Below, piece after piece: positions 31,137 through 40,106 of a DNA stretch of 47,696 nucleotides. This DNA is from Bacteroidetes bacterium MED-G20. Lineage in GTDB: Bacteria > Bacteroidota > Bacteroidia > Flavobacteriales_D > Parvicellaceae. Where the stretch lies: positions 1 to 47,696 of the forward strand of contig NTKH01000003.1 of NCBI GenBank assembly GCA_002457645.1, read 5' to 3'. The notes below the pieces were generated by a model. The model saw nothing but the letters and a program-made list of their open reading frames with translations, was not told the origin of the DNA and searched no databases. The position numbers and the translations under genes are program-made. Positions within the stretch are counted from its first letter, which is position 1. Each line of letters starts with the position of its first letter.

Positions 31137-34100
31137 TAAGAATTGATTTTATTCTTAGATAAATCAACCACCAATGGAGTCGCTATAAATAGTGATGAAT
31201 AAGTTCCTATTACGACACCCACCATTAAAGCAAATGCAAAACCTTTAATAGACTCTCCACCAAATATGAAAATAGTTAATAAAACTAAAAATGTACTTAA
31301 AGATGTATTAATAGTTCTTGAAAGAGTACTGTTTAGAGCTTTATCAACTACTTGAACTGCAGAAGATTTTTTATGAAGTATGGAATATTCTCTAATCCTA
31401 TCAAAAACTACCACAGTATCGTTAATTGAATAACCTACAACAGTTAATATGGCAGCAATAAATGCTTGATCAATTTCCATCGAAAAGGGAACAATATTAT
31501 AAAAAATTGAAAATAGTCCTAATACCACTAGTACATCATGAAACATAGCTATTAAGGCTCCTAAACCAAATTGCCATTTTCTAAATCGATATGCTATATA
31601 TATGAATATGATAAATAGTGAAAATAAAACAGCAAGAAAAGAACCTTTGATTAACTCATCAGATATTTGACTCTCAACGCCTCTAGATGTTAATAAACTA
31701 TAAGTCATGGCTTCATCAGAATCTTCTTCATTATAATATCCCAAATCATTAAATGCTTGTGCTAAGGAAGCATCGATTCTAGCTACTTTTTCTTTGTTTT
31801 TAATAACTGCCTTTTCAAGAAATTTAGTGGTAATTTCAAGAGTATAAGCATTATCAACAGTTTTAACTTCAGGAGCTACATTATTTCCTTCGTCATTAAC
31901 ACACCTTTCACTTATAGCATTTCTTACAGCTGATTTATCAATTTTTTCAGAAAATTCTACTCTGTAAGTTCTACCTCCAGTAAATTCTACTCCCCCATCA
32001 AGACCTCTAGTAACTAAAGAAAAAATACCAAATCCGACAATTAAAGCAGAAAATACATAGAATACTTTTCTCTTCTTTAAAAACTTAATAGTGCTTCCAG
32101 TAAATAAATTTTCTGTGAATTTTCTTGAGAAAAAGACCTCTTTTTTTCTATCTAATAGATAAGAGAATATTAATCTAGTTATGAAAATCGCAGAAAAAAG
32201 AGAAGTGAAAACACCAATGATTAATGTAGTTGCAAACCCTTGTATAGGGCCAGAACCAAAGTAGGCCAATACTAAAGCAGTAAGAAGAGAAGTAACATTC
32301 GCATCTATGATTGCAGAATAAGCATGTTTATAACCATCCTGAATCGCTAGTTTAATCCCTTTTCCATTTTTTAATTCCTCTCTAATTCTTTCATAGATAA
32401 GAACATTTGCATCAACGGACATTCCAATTGTCAATACTAAACCTGCAATTCCAGGAAGAGTAAGTGCAGCTCCTAATGAGGCAAGAGTTCCAATAATAAA
32501 AAATACATTGGCTATGAGTGCGACATTAGCAACCCATCCAGCTCTTTTGTAATAAAAAATCATGTAAAACAAAACCAATAAAAAAGCAAAAAAGAAAGAC
32601 CAAAGACCAGAATTTATATTTTCTTCACCTAATGAAGGCCCTACAATAGCTTCGTCAACAATTACAGAAGGAACTGGTAAAGATCCAGCCTTTAATATAT
32701 TAGCTAAATCTTGTGCTTCCTCAATAGTCTCAAAGCCACCCGATATTTCAGTATTTCCTCCAGATATTTTTTGTCTAATAAAAGGGGAAGAAAACACTTG
32801 ATCATCCAAAACTATTGCAATTACTTTACCTACTTTTTGCTCTGTCCATTTAGACCAAACATCTGCAACATTAGAGTTAAAAGATAACGCAACCGAAGGC
32901 TTAGACTCATTGTCAAAACTTTGTGAAGCATTTATTACATCTTCACCATTAATTTTAGGTTCACCACTAGTAGGAATCTCAATTGCCATAAGAGTATGTC
33001 CAGTAAAACTTTGAGAAGTTTCGTATTCACTAACATCTCTAGACCACAAGAACTTGTGCCTACGTAAATTAAAAATATCTCTTGCCATTTTTGACTTGAG
33101 CATAGAGTTGATTTTGGCAGTATCAACAGCCTTGGCGACCCCGATATATGGGCTATTGGAAGAATGAATAAACCAAAGAGTTCCATTTAGTATTTTTCCA
33201 TCTGCTAACATTATAGAATCCTCTAAGGCTTTCTCAATAGATTTTTCCTCAATAATAGAATCATTGATTTTTTTCTCTTTCATGTAAATAGCTAAATCAA
33301 CTTCGTTTAGAGAACTTAAAGAGTCATCCGAAATTTCAAAAAAGTCAGAATTAATTTCGTTGGTATTATTTTTAGAAACAGCTTTGTTTAGTTGTAAAAA
33401 TTCATCTGTCCAATCAGAATGAGCACCATCCCAAAATTCTAAACTTGCAGTAGATTGTAATAAATTTCTGATTCTATTTTTATCTTTTGCTCCTGGAAGT
33501 TCAATTTGGAGCCTTCCAGAAACAGCTAATTTTTTAATATTAGGTTGACTAACTCCAAACTTATTGATTCTAGATTCAATAATTCTGTGTGTTTTTTCAA
33601 TAGCGTCTTGACTTAAATCTCTTAGTGTTTGTATAATTAAGTCATTTTTATTAGAAGAGGTTTTTTCAACAGAATTTATATCCATGTAGTCCTTTAAACC
33701 ATTACTAAAAAAAATCATTGGAGGATTCTTGGGATAAAGATTTTTGTAGTGAGCGTAAAAAAGTCCAATAAAATCATCATTGTCTGCATCTAATAAAGTT
33801 GTTCCCTCTTTGAAATCTTTCAATGCGGAATTAAATGGATTTTTAAAAGATATTTTAGAAGAATTCCCAGCAAAATTTTTAACCAAATCTTCAATAGACA
33901 CTTCTAATGTCACACTCATTCCTCCTTGTAAATCTAATCCAAGTCCAAGTTCTTGGTCTTTGCATCTTTGATAATCTAAATCTATTACAGGGTAGGTGGG
34001 TTGATCTGCCTTTTCAGCTAGAAGTTTTTGTTCGTAAAAAGAAACTATTTGTTGCTTTTCTTTATCAGGTCCAATGATTAAAGTATCTTCATTAATGATA

Positions 34101-34258
34101 AACTCAACAGCCTCATTAGATAAAGAATCGTATTTCATTTCTGCTAAATTATGGATGTCTGACTCAAAAGATTTGGTAACCCATGAAAAAGAAAGCTGAT
34201 ATAAACAAGCTAAAAATAATAGGACAGTAAAGATCCAAATTGCACTTCTATTACGCAT
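31136..34258 (-). CDS. secDF: Protein translocase subunit SecDF (fused)
   Basis: 1040 aa; GLDLQGGMSVTLEV, VGPSLGEENINSGLWS, GMSVDANVLIYERIREELKNG (SecD) and GGVEFTGGRTYRVEF, VGYSINDTVVVFDRIRE (SecF). Confidence 0.97.
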   Translation of the reverse strand: MRNRSAIWIFTVLLFLACLYQLSFSWVTKSFESDIHNLAEMKYDSLSNEAVEFIINEDTLIIGPDKEKQQIVSFYEQKLLAEKADQPTYPVIDLDYQRCKDQELGLGLDLQGGMSVTLEVSIEDLVKNFAGNSSKISFKNPFNSALKDFKEGTTLLDADNDDFIGLFYAHYKNLYPKNPPMIFFSNGLKDYMDINSVEKTSSNKNDLIIQTLRDLSQDAIEKTHRIIESRINKFGVSQPNIKKLAVSGRLQIELPGAKDKNRIRNLLQSTASLEFWDGAHSDWTDEFLQLNKAVSKNNTNEINSDFFEISDDSLSSLNEVDLAIYMKEKKINDSIIEEKSIEKALEDSIMLADGKILNGTLWFIHSSNSPYIGVAKAVDTAKINSMLKSKMARDIFNLRRHKFLWSRDVSEYETSQSFTGHTLMAIEIPTSGEPKINGEDVINASQSFDNESKPSVALSFNSNVADVWSKWTEQKVGKVIAIVLDDQVFSSPFIRQKISGGNTEISGGFETIEEAQDLANILKAGSLPVPSVIVDEAIVGPSLGEENINSGLWSFFFAFLLVLFYMIFYYKRAGWVANVALIANVFFIIGTLASLGAALTLPGIAGLVLTIGMSVDANVLIYERIREELKNGKGIKLAIQDGYKHAYSAIIDANVTSLLTALVLAYFGSGPIQGFATTLIIGVFTSLFSAIFITRLIFSYLLDRKKEVFFSRKFTENLFTGSTIKFLKKRKVFYVFSALIVGFGIFSLVTRGLDGGVEFTGGRTYRVEFSEKIDKSAVRNAISERCVNDEGNNVAPEVKTVDNAYTLEITTKFLEKAVIKNKEKVARIDASLAQAFNDLGYYNEEDSDEAMTYSLLTSRGVESQISDELIKGSFLAVLFSLFIIFIYIAYRFRKWQFGLGALIAMFHDVLVVLGLFSIFYNIVPFSMEIDQAFIAAILTVVGYSINDTVVVFDRIREYSILHKKSSAVQVVDKALNSTLSRTINTSLSTFLVLLTIFIFGGESIKGFAFALMVGVVIGTYSSLFIATPLVVDLSKNKINS

Positions 34259-34299
34259 TAAAAAAAATTTTGTTAATAATATAAATAAAATTGAGGGCG

Positions 34300-34330
34300 C
34301 AAATATAAAATTTCAATTGGTTATTACCAA
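34300..34330 (-). promoter_or_regulatory. Bacteroidetes-type promoter (TTG-N20-TATATTTG) upstream of secDF
   Basis: Minus strand TTG (34328-34330), 20-nt spacer, TATATTTG (34300-34307), about 41 nt upstream of the ATG. Confidence 0.65.
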
Positions 34331-34407
34331 CAATTATACAACAAGTTAATATTGTTATAGTTTAAGAACTACATTTGTATTGAGAACATTATCAATAATT
34401 TAAGGAA

Positions 34408-34441
34408 TTTGAAGACTTACCTGTTGATTTAAATACGTTTG
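34408..34441 (+). promoter_or_regulatory. Bacteroidetes-type promoter (TTTG-N22-TACGTTTG) immediately at the FG-GAP gene start
   Basis: TTTG 34408-34411, 22-nt spacer, TACGTTTG 34434-34441; ATG at 34448. Confidence 0.55.
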
Positions 34442-34447
34442 ATCAAA

Positions 34448-36706
34448 ATGCAGCTTAATTATATTATAAAACCCGCATATTTATTTTTTTTAATTGTTTT
34501 CAATCACTCTTTTTTTGGTCAACATTTTTCATTAAAGCAAGAAAATTCCATTTCTGTTATTGACAATAACGACACCTTACTAAATCCATGGACTGGTGGG
34601 TTTAACTCTGTCCAAATTTCAAAAATAGATTTGAATAATGACCAAATTGAAGATTTATTTGTTTTTGATAGAAGTTGTAATAAAGTAATTACTTTTTTAA
34701 ATGAAAATAATCAATTTATTTATGCTCCTGAATACGAGACAAAATTTCCTAGTGATTTAAAGAATTGGGTTCTTTTAAGAGATTACAATGGAGATGGTAG
34801 AAAAGATATTTTCAGTTATGTATCTGGTGGAATTGGAGTATGGAAAAACAACAGTAACTCCAACGAAATATCATTTACTTCTCAAAACTTTTATCAGTCT
34901 TCCATTAATAGCTATGTAGCTTACTTACTTTCCTACCAATATAATAATGATTACAATATATATGTAGTGTCATCTGATATTCCTAGTATTAGTGATATAG
35001 ATAATGATGGAGATCTTGATATACTAAATTTTGGTGTTCAAGGAACAAGATTAGAATATCATCAAAATCAATCTATTGAACTCAACTATGGAAAAGATAG
35101 TTTGATTTTTGAAATGAAAAACTCTTGTTGGGGACATTTTAGCGAGGCAGGCTTATCTAATACATGCTCATTATTTGACACATGCATTCAAAATGTTCCA
35201 AATCCTCAAGACTCTATAAGTATTTTAAGAAATAATCCAAGACATAGTGGGTCTACAGTTTTAGCTTTAGATTTAAATAATGACCAAGTTAAAGATGTAA
35301 TATTAGGAGATGTTTCTTTCAGTAATATTGTTGCTCTTTTCAACGATACCACAGGCATCAACATGAATACCTCATTTATAACTCAAGATACCTTATTTCC
35401 AAGCTATTCTGTTCCAGCAGATATTCATCTATTTCCAGGAATATTTTTTGAGGATGTTGATATGGATGGAGTCAAAGATTTATTAATATCACCTAACTCA
35501 AGCAGTGATTCTGAAGACAAAGAAAGTATTTGGTTTTATAAGAATTTTGGAAGTAATAATTCTCCTCAATTTTATTTACAAGACAAAGATTTTCTTCAAA
35601 AAAACACCATAGAACTTGGTAGAGAATCAAAACCTATTTTTGTAGATATCAATAACGATCAAATTCAAGATTTAGTAATTGCTAATTTTGGTACATTCGA
35701 TTTAAGTGTACCTATTCACTACAGATCCTACATTGAGTCTTATGTAAACTTAGGAACCCAACAAAATCCAGTATTCTCTAAAACATCAAGTGATTTTCAA
35801 AACATATCAACTCTTATAAATGACATAAATCTGATCCCAAGTTTTGGAGATTTAGATAACGATGGCGATCTGGATGCTATTGTTGGTGATTACAATGGTA
35901 AGCTTCATTATTTAAAAAACACCTCATCTAATCCAAGTGTTATGAGTCTTTCAATTGAATCTTCCCCGATGAATGATATATTTACTAATACTTTTGATTT
36001 TGGATTCAATGCACATCCAATACTTTTTGATGTTGATAATGATAACGATCTTGATATTATTGTAGGAGAAGCCATTGGAAACCTGAACTTTGTAGAAAAT
36101 GTTGGAGACTCAGTAAACTTCAATTTTGATTTAAGAACTGAAAATTTTGGTGGAATAGACGTATCTGAGTGGTGGACAAACATTGGTATGAGTTCTCCAG
36201 TTTTTTATAAAAATGGTAATAATCTAGAATTATACGTTGGCAGCAAAAGAGGGACTATTTTTAAATACGATAGTATTGTGAATAATTTAACTGGAAATTT
36301 CAACTTGATTGACAGTAATTACCAAGGAATTAATGTTGGGTCCCACTCAAGTCCGGCAATACATGATTTAAATAATGACTCATTAGAAGATTTTATCATC
36401 GGCAATAAAAGAGGAGGCCTATCACTATTTATGGGCATTAATGATTCTGTGAATACATCAATTTTAAATAATGAAATATTAAGACAAGAATATCTTATTT
36501 ATCCAAATCCATCTAATGATTTTATTAATCTTAAAAATTTAAATTCAATAAGTGAATATGAAATTATTAATCTATCAGGTAAAATAATTAAAACTGGGAT
36601 TAGCGAAGGTGAAATTGAAATAAAGAACTTGGATAATGGAATTTATTTTATAAGGATTAAATCCAGAAATAACCATCAAGTGTTAAAGTTTATTAAATGC
36701 AATTAG
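34448..36706 (+). CDS. FG-GAP/VCBS-repeat secreted protein with T9SS type A C-terminal sorting domain
   Basis: Signal peptide; repeated D-x-D-x-D-G/N-D-x-x-D motifs (DYNGDGRKD, DIDNDGDLD, DLDNDGDLD, DVDNDNDLD); C-term YLIYPNPSNDFINLKNL...GIYFIRIKSRNNHQVLKFIK. ORF track starts at TTG 34439; ATG 34448 preferred. Confidence 0.88.
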   Translation: MQLNYIIKPAYLFFLIVFNHSFFGQHFSLKQENSISVIDNNDTLLNPWTGGFNSVQISKIDLNNDQIEDLFVFDRSCNKVITFLNENNQFIYAPEYETKFPSDLKNWVLLRDYNGDGRKDIFSYVSGGIGVWKNNSNSNEISFTSQNFYQSSINSYVAYLLSYQYNNDYNIYVVSSDIPSISDIDNDGDLDILNFGVQGTRLEYHQNQSIELNYGKDSLIFEMKNSCWGHFSEAGLSNTCSLFDTCIQNVPNPQDSISILRNNPRHSGSTVLALDLNNDQVKDVILGDVSFSNIVALFNDTTGINMNTSFITQDTLFPSYSVPADIHLFPGIFFEDVDMDGVKDLLISPNSSSDSEDKESIWFYKNFGSNNSPQFYLQDKDFLQKNTIELGRESKPIFVDINNDQIQDLVIANFGTFDLSVPIHYRSYIESYVNLGTQQNPVFSKTSSDFQNISTLINDINLIPSFGDLDNDGDLDAIVGDYNGKLHYLKNTSSNPSVMSLSIESSPMNDIFTNTFDFGFNAHPILFDVDNDNDLDIIVGEAIGNLNFVENVGDSVNFNFDLRTENFGGIDVSEWWTNIGMSSPVFYKNGNNLELYVGSKRGTIFKYDSIVNNLTGNFNLIDSNYQGINVGSHSSPAIHDLNNDSLEDFIIGNKRGGLSLFMGINDSVNTSILNNEILRQEYLIYPNPSNDFINLKNLNSISEYEIINLSGKIIKTGISEGEIEIKNLDNGIYFIRIKSRNNHQVLKFIKCN

Positions 36707-37101
36707 ATAGTTTTAAAACTATAGTTTTTATAGATGATGATTGCATTTTTTGTAATTACTGGGGGAATTTCATATTAAAAAATGATCAATCTAAATCAAT
36801 ATTAATTAGCCCAGCCAATTCTTCAGTTTATAAAGAGCTTCAAAAAAAATTTAATTTATTACCCGATCCAAAAGAAACAATTATTCTACTTCATGAAAAT
36901 GATATTTTTGAAAAGTCAAATGCAGTAATTAAAATCGCTGGGTTAATGAAAAATTGGCATTCTATTATAATTATTGGTTATATAATACCAAATTTTATAA
37001 GAGATTTTCTATACGATATGATTGCAAAAAAAAGAAAGTCATTAATGACAGACTCCTGTGTAATAGATGAACTAAAGAAAAAGGATAAATATATTTTATA
37101 A
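36697..37101 (+). CDS. DCC-family (DUF393) thiol-disulfide oxidoreductase-like protein
   Basis: 134 aa; IDDDCIFCNYWGNFI (DxDCxxC); overlaps the preceding gene by 10 nt. Confidence 0.8.
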   Translation: MQLDSFKTIVFIDDDCIFCNYWGNFILKNDQSKSILISPANSSVYKELQKKFNLLPDPKETIILLHENDIFEKSNAVIKIAGLMKNWHSIIIIGYIIPNFIRDFLYDMIAKKRKSLMTDSCVIDELKKKDKYIL

Positions 37102-37104
37102 TAT

Positions 37105-38034
37105 TTAAATATTATTTAGAGCCCCATTCATATTTCTGACTGCATCAGCACTTTTAGTAAATAAATCTTTTTCATTACTGTCTAAATCTAACTCCAAGAT
37201 ATTTTCCCATCCATTTTTCCCAATAATTACTGGAACCCCTATACAAATATCATTTTGACCATAAGCTCCTTCTAAATAAACTGAACATGGAATGATTCTT
37301 TTTTGATCATTTAAAATGCTATCTACTAAATAAGATACAGCAGCTCCAGGAGCATACCAAGCTGAGGTTCCCAACATCCCTGTTAATGTTTTTCCTCCAA
37401 CCATAGTATCTGCTGCGACCTTTGCTAATTTATTTTTATCTAATAATTCGCTAATCTTTATCCCATTATATGAAGCAAGTCTGGTTAGTGGTATCATAGT
37501 GGTGTCTCCGTGTCCCCCAATAACCATTCCATGAATATCATTAGAAGGTTTTTGTAAAGCCAAAGAAAGATAAGTTCTAAATCTGGCGCTATCTAAAGCT
37601 CCACCCATCCCAATAATTCTATTTTTAGGTAATCCGCTCTCTTTTAAAGTTAAATAAGTCATGGTATCCATTGGATTGGACACAATTACAATCACTGCTT
37701 TTGGAGAATATTCTAAGATGTTTTTGGTAACCGTTTTGACAATACCGGCATTTACACCGATAAGTTCTTCCCTTGTCATTCCTGGTTTTCTGGGAATGCC
37801 ACTTGTAACAACAACAACATCACTTTCAGCAGTTTTAGAATAATCATTTGTAGATCCAACTATTTTAGTATTAAAACCTAATAAAGAAGATGTTTGAGTC
37901 ATATCCAAAGCTTTTCCTTCAGCAAAATTTTCTTTAATATCTAGTAAAACCACTTCACTGGCGATTCTTTTAAATGCTATTGCATCTGCACATGTTGACC
38001 CTACATTTCCTGCTCCTACTATTGTTACTTTCAT
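37105..38034 (-). CDS. mdh: Malate dehydrogenase
   Basis: 309 aa; MKVTIVGAGNVGSTCA, VVVTSGIPRKPGMTREEL, VIVSNPMDTMTY, GMGGALDSARFRTYL, GGHGDTTMIP. Confidence 0.95.
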   Translation of the reverse strand: MKVTIVGAGNVGSTCADAIAFKRIASEVVLLDIKENFAEGKALDMTQTSSLLGFNTKIVGSTNDYSKTAESDVVVVTSGIPRKPGMTREELIGVNAGIVKTVTKNILEYSPKAVIVIVSNPMDTMTYLTLKESGLPKNRIIGMGGALDSARFRTYLSLALQKPSNDIHGMVIGGHGDTTMIPLTRLASYNGIKISELLDKNKLAKVAADTMVGGKTLTGMLGTSAWYAPGAAVSYLVDSILNDQKRIIPCSVYLEGAYGQNDICIGVPVIIGKNGWENILELDLDSNEKDLFTKSADAVRNMNGALNNI

Positions 38035-38070
38035 AATATTATTACTTTTTAAATTAACTTTTCTAAGATT

Positions 38071-40020
38071 CTAAATATCAATATTAGCATACTTAGCATT
38101 TTTTTCTATAAATTCTCTTCTTGGCGGTACTTCGTCTCCCATTAGCATAGAAAAAATTCTATCTGCCTCAGCTGCACTATCAATATTTACTCTTCGTAAA
38201 GTTCTATTTTCTGGAGACATTGTGGTATCCCAAAGTTGTTCTGCATTCATTTCTCCAAGACCTTTATACCTTTGTATATGAACACTAGATTCTGAGCCAG
38301 AACCTTTCATTTGATTTACTAATTGATCTCTTTGGTCATCATTCCAAGCATATTTAGCCTGTTTTCCCTTTTTTACCAAATATAGTGGAGGAGTAGCAAT
38401 ATATAAAAATCCATTTTCTATTAATTCTTTCATGTATCTAAAAAAGAAAGTCATGATTAATGTCTGAATATGACTACCATCAACATCAGCATCACACATT
38501 ATAATAACTTTATGATATCTTAATTTTTCGAGGTTTAAAGCTCTTGAATCTTCTTCAGTTCCAACTCTAACACCTAAAGCTGTATATATATTTTTGATCT
38601 CTTCATTTTCGAAGATTTTATGTTGCATGGCCTTTTCAACATTTAAAATCTTCCCTCTCAATGGCATAATCGCTTGAAAATGCCTGTCTCTCCCTTGCTT
38701 GGCTGTACCACCAGCAGAATCTCCCTCAACTAGGTAAACCTCACAATCTTCTGGAATTTTTGAAGCGCAATCGGATAATTTACCAGGCAAACCAGCACCT
38801 CCCATAGGATTTTTACGCTGCACCATTTCTCTAGCTTTGGTAGCAGCATGTCTTGCAGTAGCGGCAAGAATAACTTTCTGAATAATCTGTTTAGCATCAT
38901 CTGGATGTTCCTCAAGATAATCACTTAACATTTCACTGACAGCCTGACTAACAGGTGCATTAACTTCTCTATTTCCCAATTTTGTCTTTGTTTGCCCTTC
39001 AAATTGAGGTTCCTGAACTTTTACAGAAACAATAGCAGTTAATCCCTCTCTGAAGTCATCACCTGAAATTTCAAATTTTAGTTTATCAAGCATTCCAGAC
39101 TTATCAGCATACTTTTTAAGAGTGTTGGTTAAACCTCTTCTAAAACCTGAAAGGTGCGTACCACCTTCATGAGTATTTATATTATTTACATATGAATGAA
39201 TATTTTCAGCATAAGAATTATTATAAATTAAAGCTACTTCAACAGGAATACCGCTTTTTTCTCCTTCAACACTGATAACATTTTGGATTAACTTTTCTCT
39301 ATTCCCATCTAAAAACTCTACAAATTCAGCTAAACCTCTTTCTGAATAAAATTTATCAGCTAATTGATTACCTTCTTCGTCTTTTGAAGACTCTCTTTCA
39401 TCATTTAATGTTATGATAAGGCCTTTATTTAAAAAAGATAACTCTCTCATACGAGTAGCTAAAATCTCATATTGATAATCTAAAGTTTCGAAAATTTTAG
39501 GATCTGGGAAGAAAATTACTTCAGTTCCTCTTTTCTCGGTAGTACCAGATTCCTTAACTAGGTATTGTTCTTTTCCCTCCTTGTATTCCTGTACATAAAT
39601 TTTGCCCTCTTTGTGAACACTGGCTTTTAAATCAATAGACAATGCGTTTACCACTGAAACTCCAACCCCATGAAGACCACCTGACACTTTGTAAGAGTCT
39701 TTATCAAACTTTCCTCCTGCGCCAATTTTAGTCATTACTACTTGTAAAGCAGATACGCCTTCTTTTTTATGGATTCCAACTGGTATTCCCCGGCCATTAT
39801 CCATAACTTTTATTCCATTACCTTCAAGAATAGTAACATTAACTTCAGTACAATGTCCAGCTAAAGCTTCATCAATAGAATTGTCTACAACTTCATACAC
39901 CAAATGGTGTAATCCTCTTGATCCGACATCGCCAATATACATTGATGGACGCATTCTAACATGCTCCATTCCCTCTAATGCCTGAATACTATCTGCTGAA
40001 TAATTTTTCTCTTCGCTCAT
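38071..40020 (-). CDS. gyrB: DNA gyrase subunit B
   Basis: 649 aa; ALEGMEHVRMRPSMYIGDVGSRGLHHLVYEVVDNSIDEALAGHC, YLVEGDSAGGTAKQGRDR, CDADVDGSHIQTLIMTFFFR. Confidence 0.98.
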   Translation of the reverse strand: MSEEKNYSADSIQALEGMEHVRMRPSMYIGDVGSRGLHHLVYEVVDNSIDEALAGHCTEVNVTILEGNGIKVMDNGRGIPVGIHKKEGVSALQVVMTKIGAGGKFDKDSYKVSGGLHGVGVSVVNALSIDLKASVHKEGKIYVQEYKEGKEQYLVKESGTTEKRGTEVIFFPDPKIFETLDYQYEILATRMRELSFLNKGLIITLNDERESSKDEEGNQLADKFYSERGLAEFVEFLDGNREKLIQNVISVEGEKSGIPVEVALIYNNSYAENIHSYVNNINTHEGGTHLSGFRRGLTNTLKKYADKSGMLDKLKFEISGDDFREGLTAIVSVKVQEPQFEGQTKTKLGNREVNAPVSQAVSEMLSDYLEEHPDDAKQIIQKVILAATARHAATKAREMVQRKNPMGGAGLPGKLSDCASKIPEDCEVYLVEGDSAGGTAKQGRDRHFQAIMPLRGKILNVEKAMQHKIFENEEIKNIYTALGVRVGTEEDSRALNLEKLRYHKVIIMCDADVDGSHIQTLIMTFFFRYMKELIENGFLYIATPPLYLVKKGKQAKYAWNDDQRDQLVNQMKGSGSESSVHIQRYKGLGEMNAEQLWDTTMSPENRTLRRVNIDSAAEADRIFSMLMGDEVPPRREFIEKNAKYANIDI

Positions 40021-40106
40021 CTCTTAATTTTGAATGAACAAATATACTATTTATAGAGCATTTTTAAACGACTCTAACCCCTATAAATTAGATACTTTTC
40101 AACATT

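Noticed and set aside
35908-36183. 91-aa minus ORF inside the FG-GAP gene
   Set aside because: Antisense shadow of the DxDxDG repeat coding sequence.
40039-40046. TATATTTG -7-like box upstream of gyrB
   Set aside because: Well placed (about 18 nt from the ATG) but no TTG found at 17-23 nt spacing, so not called as a promoter.
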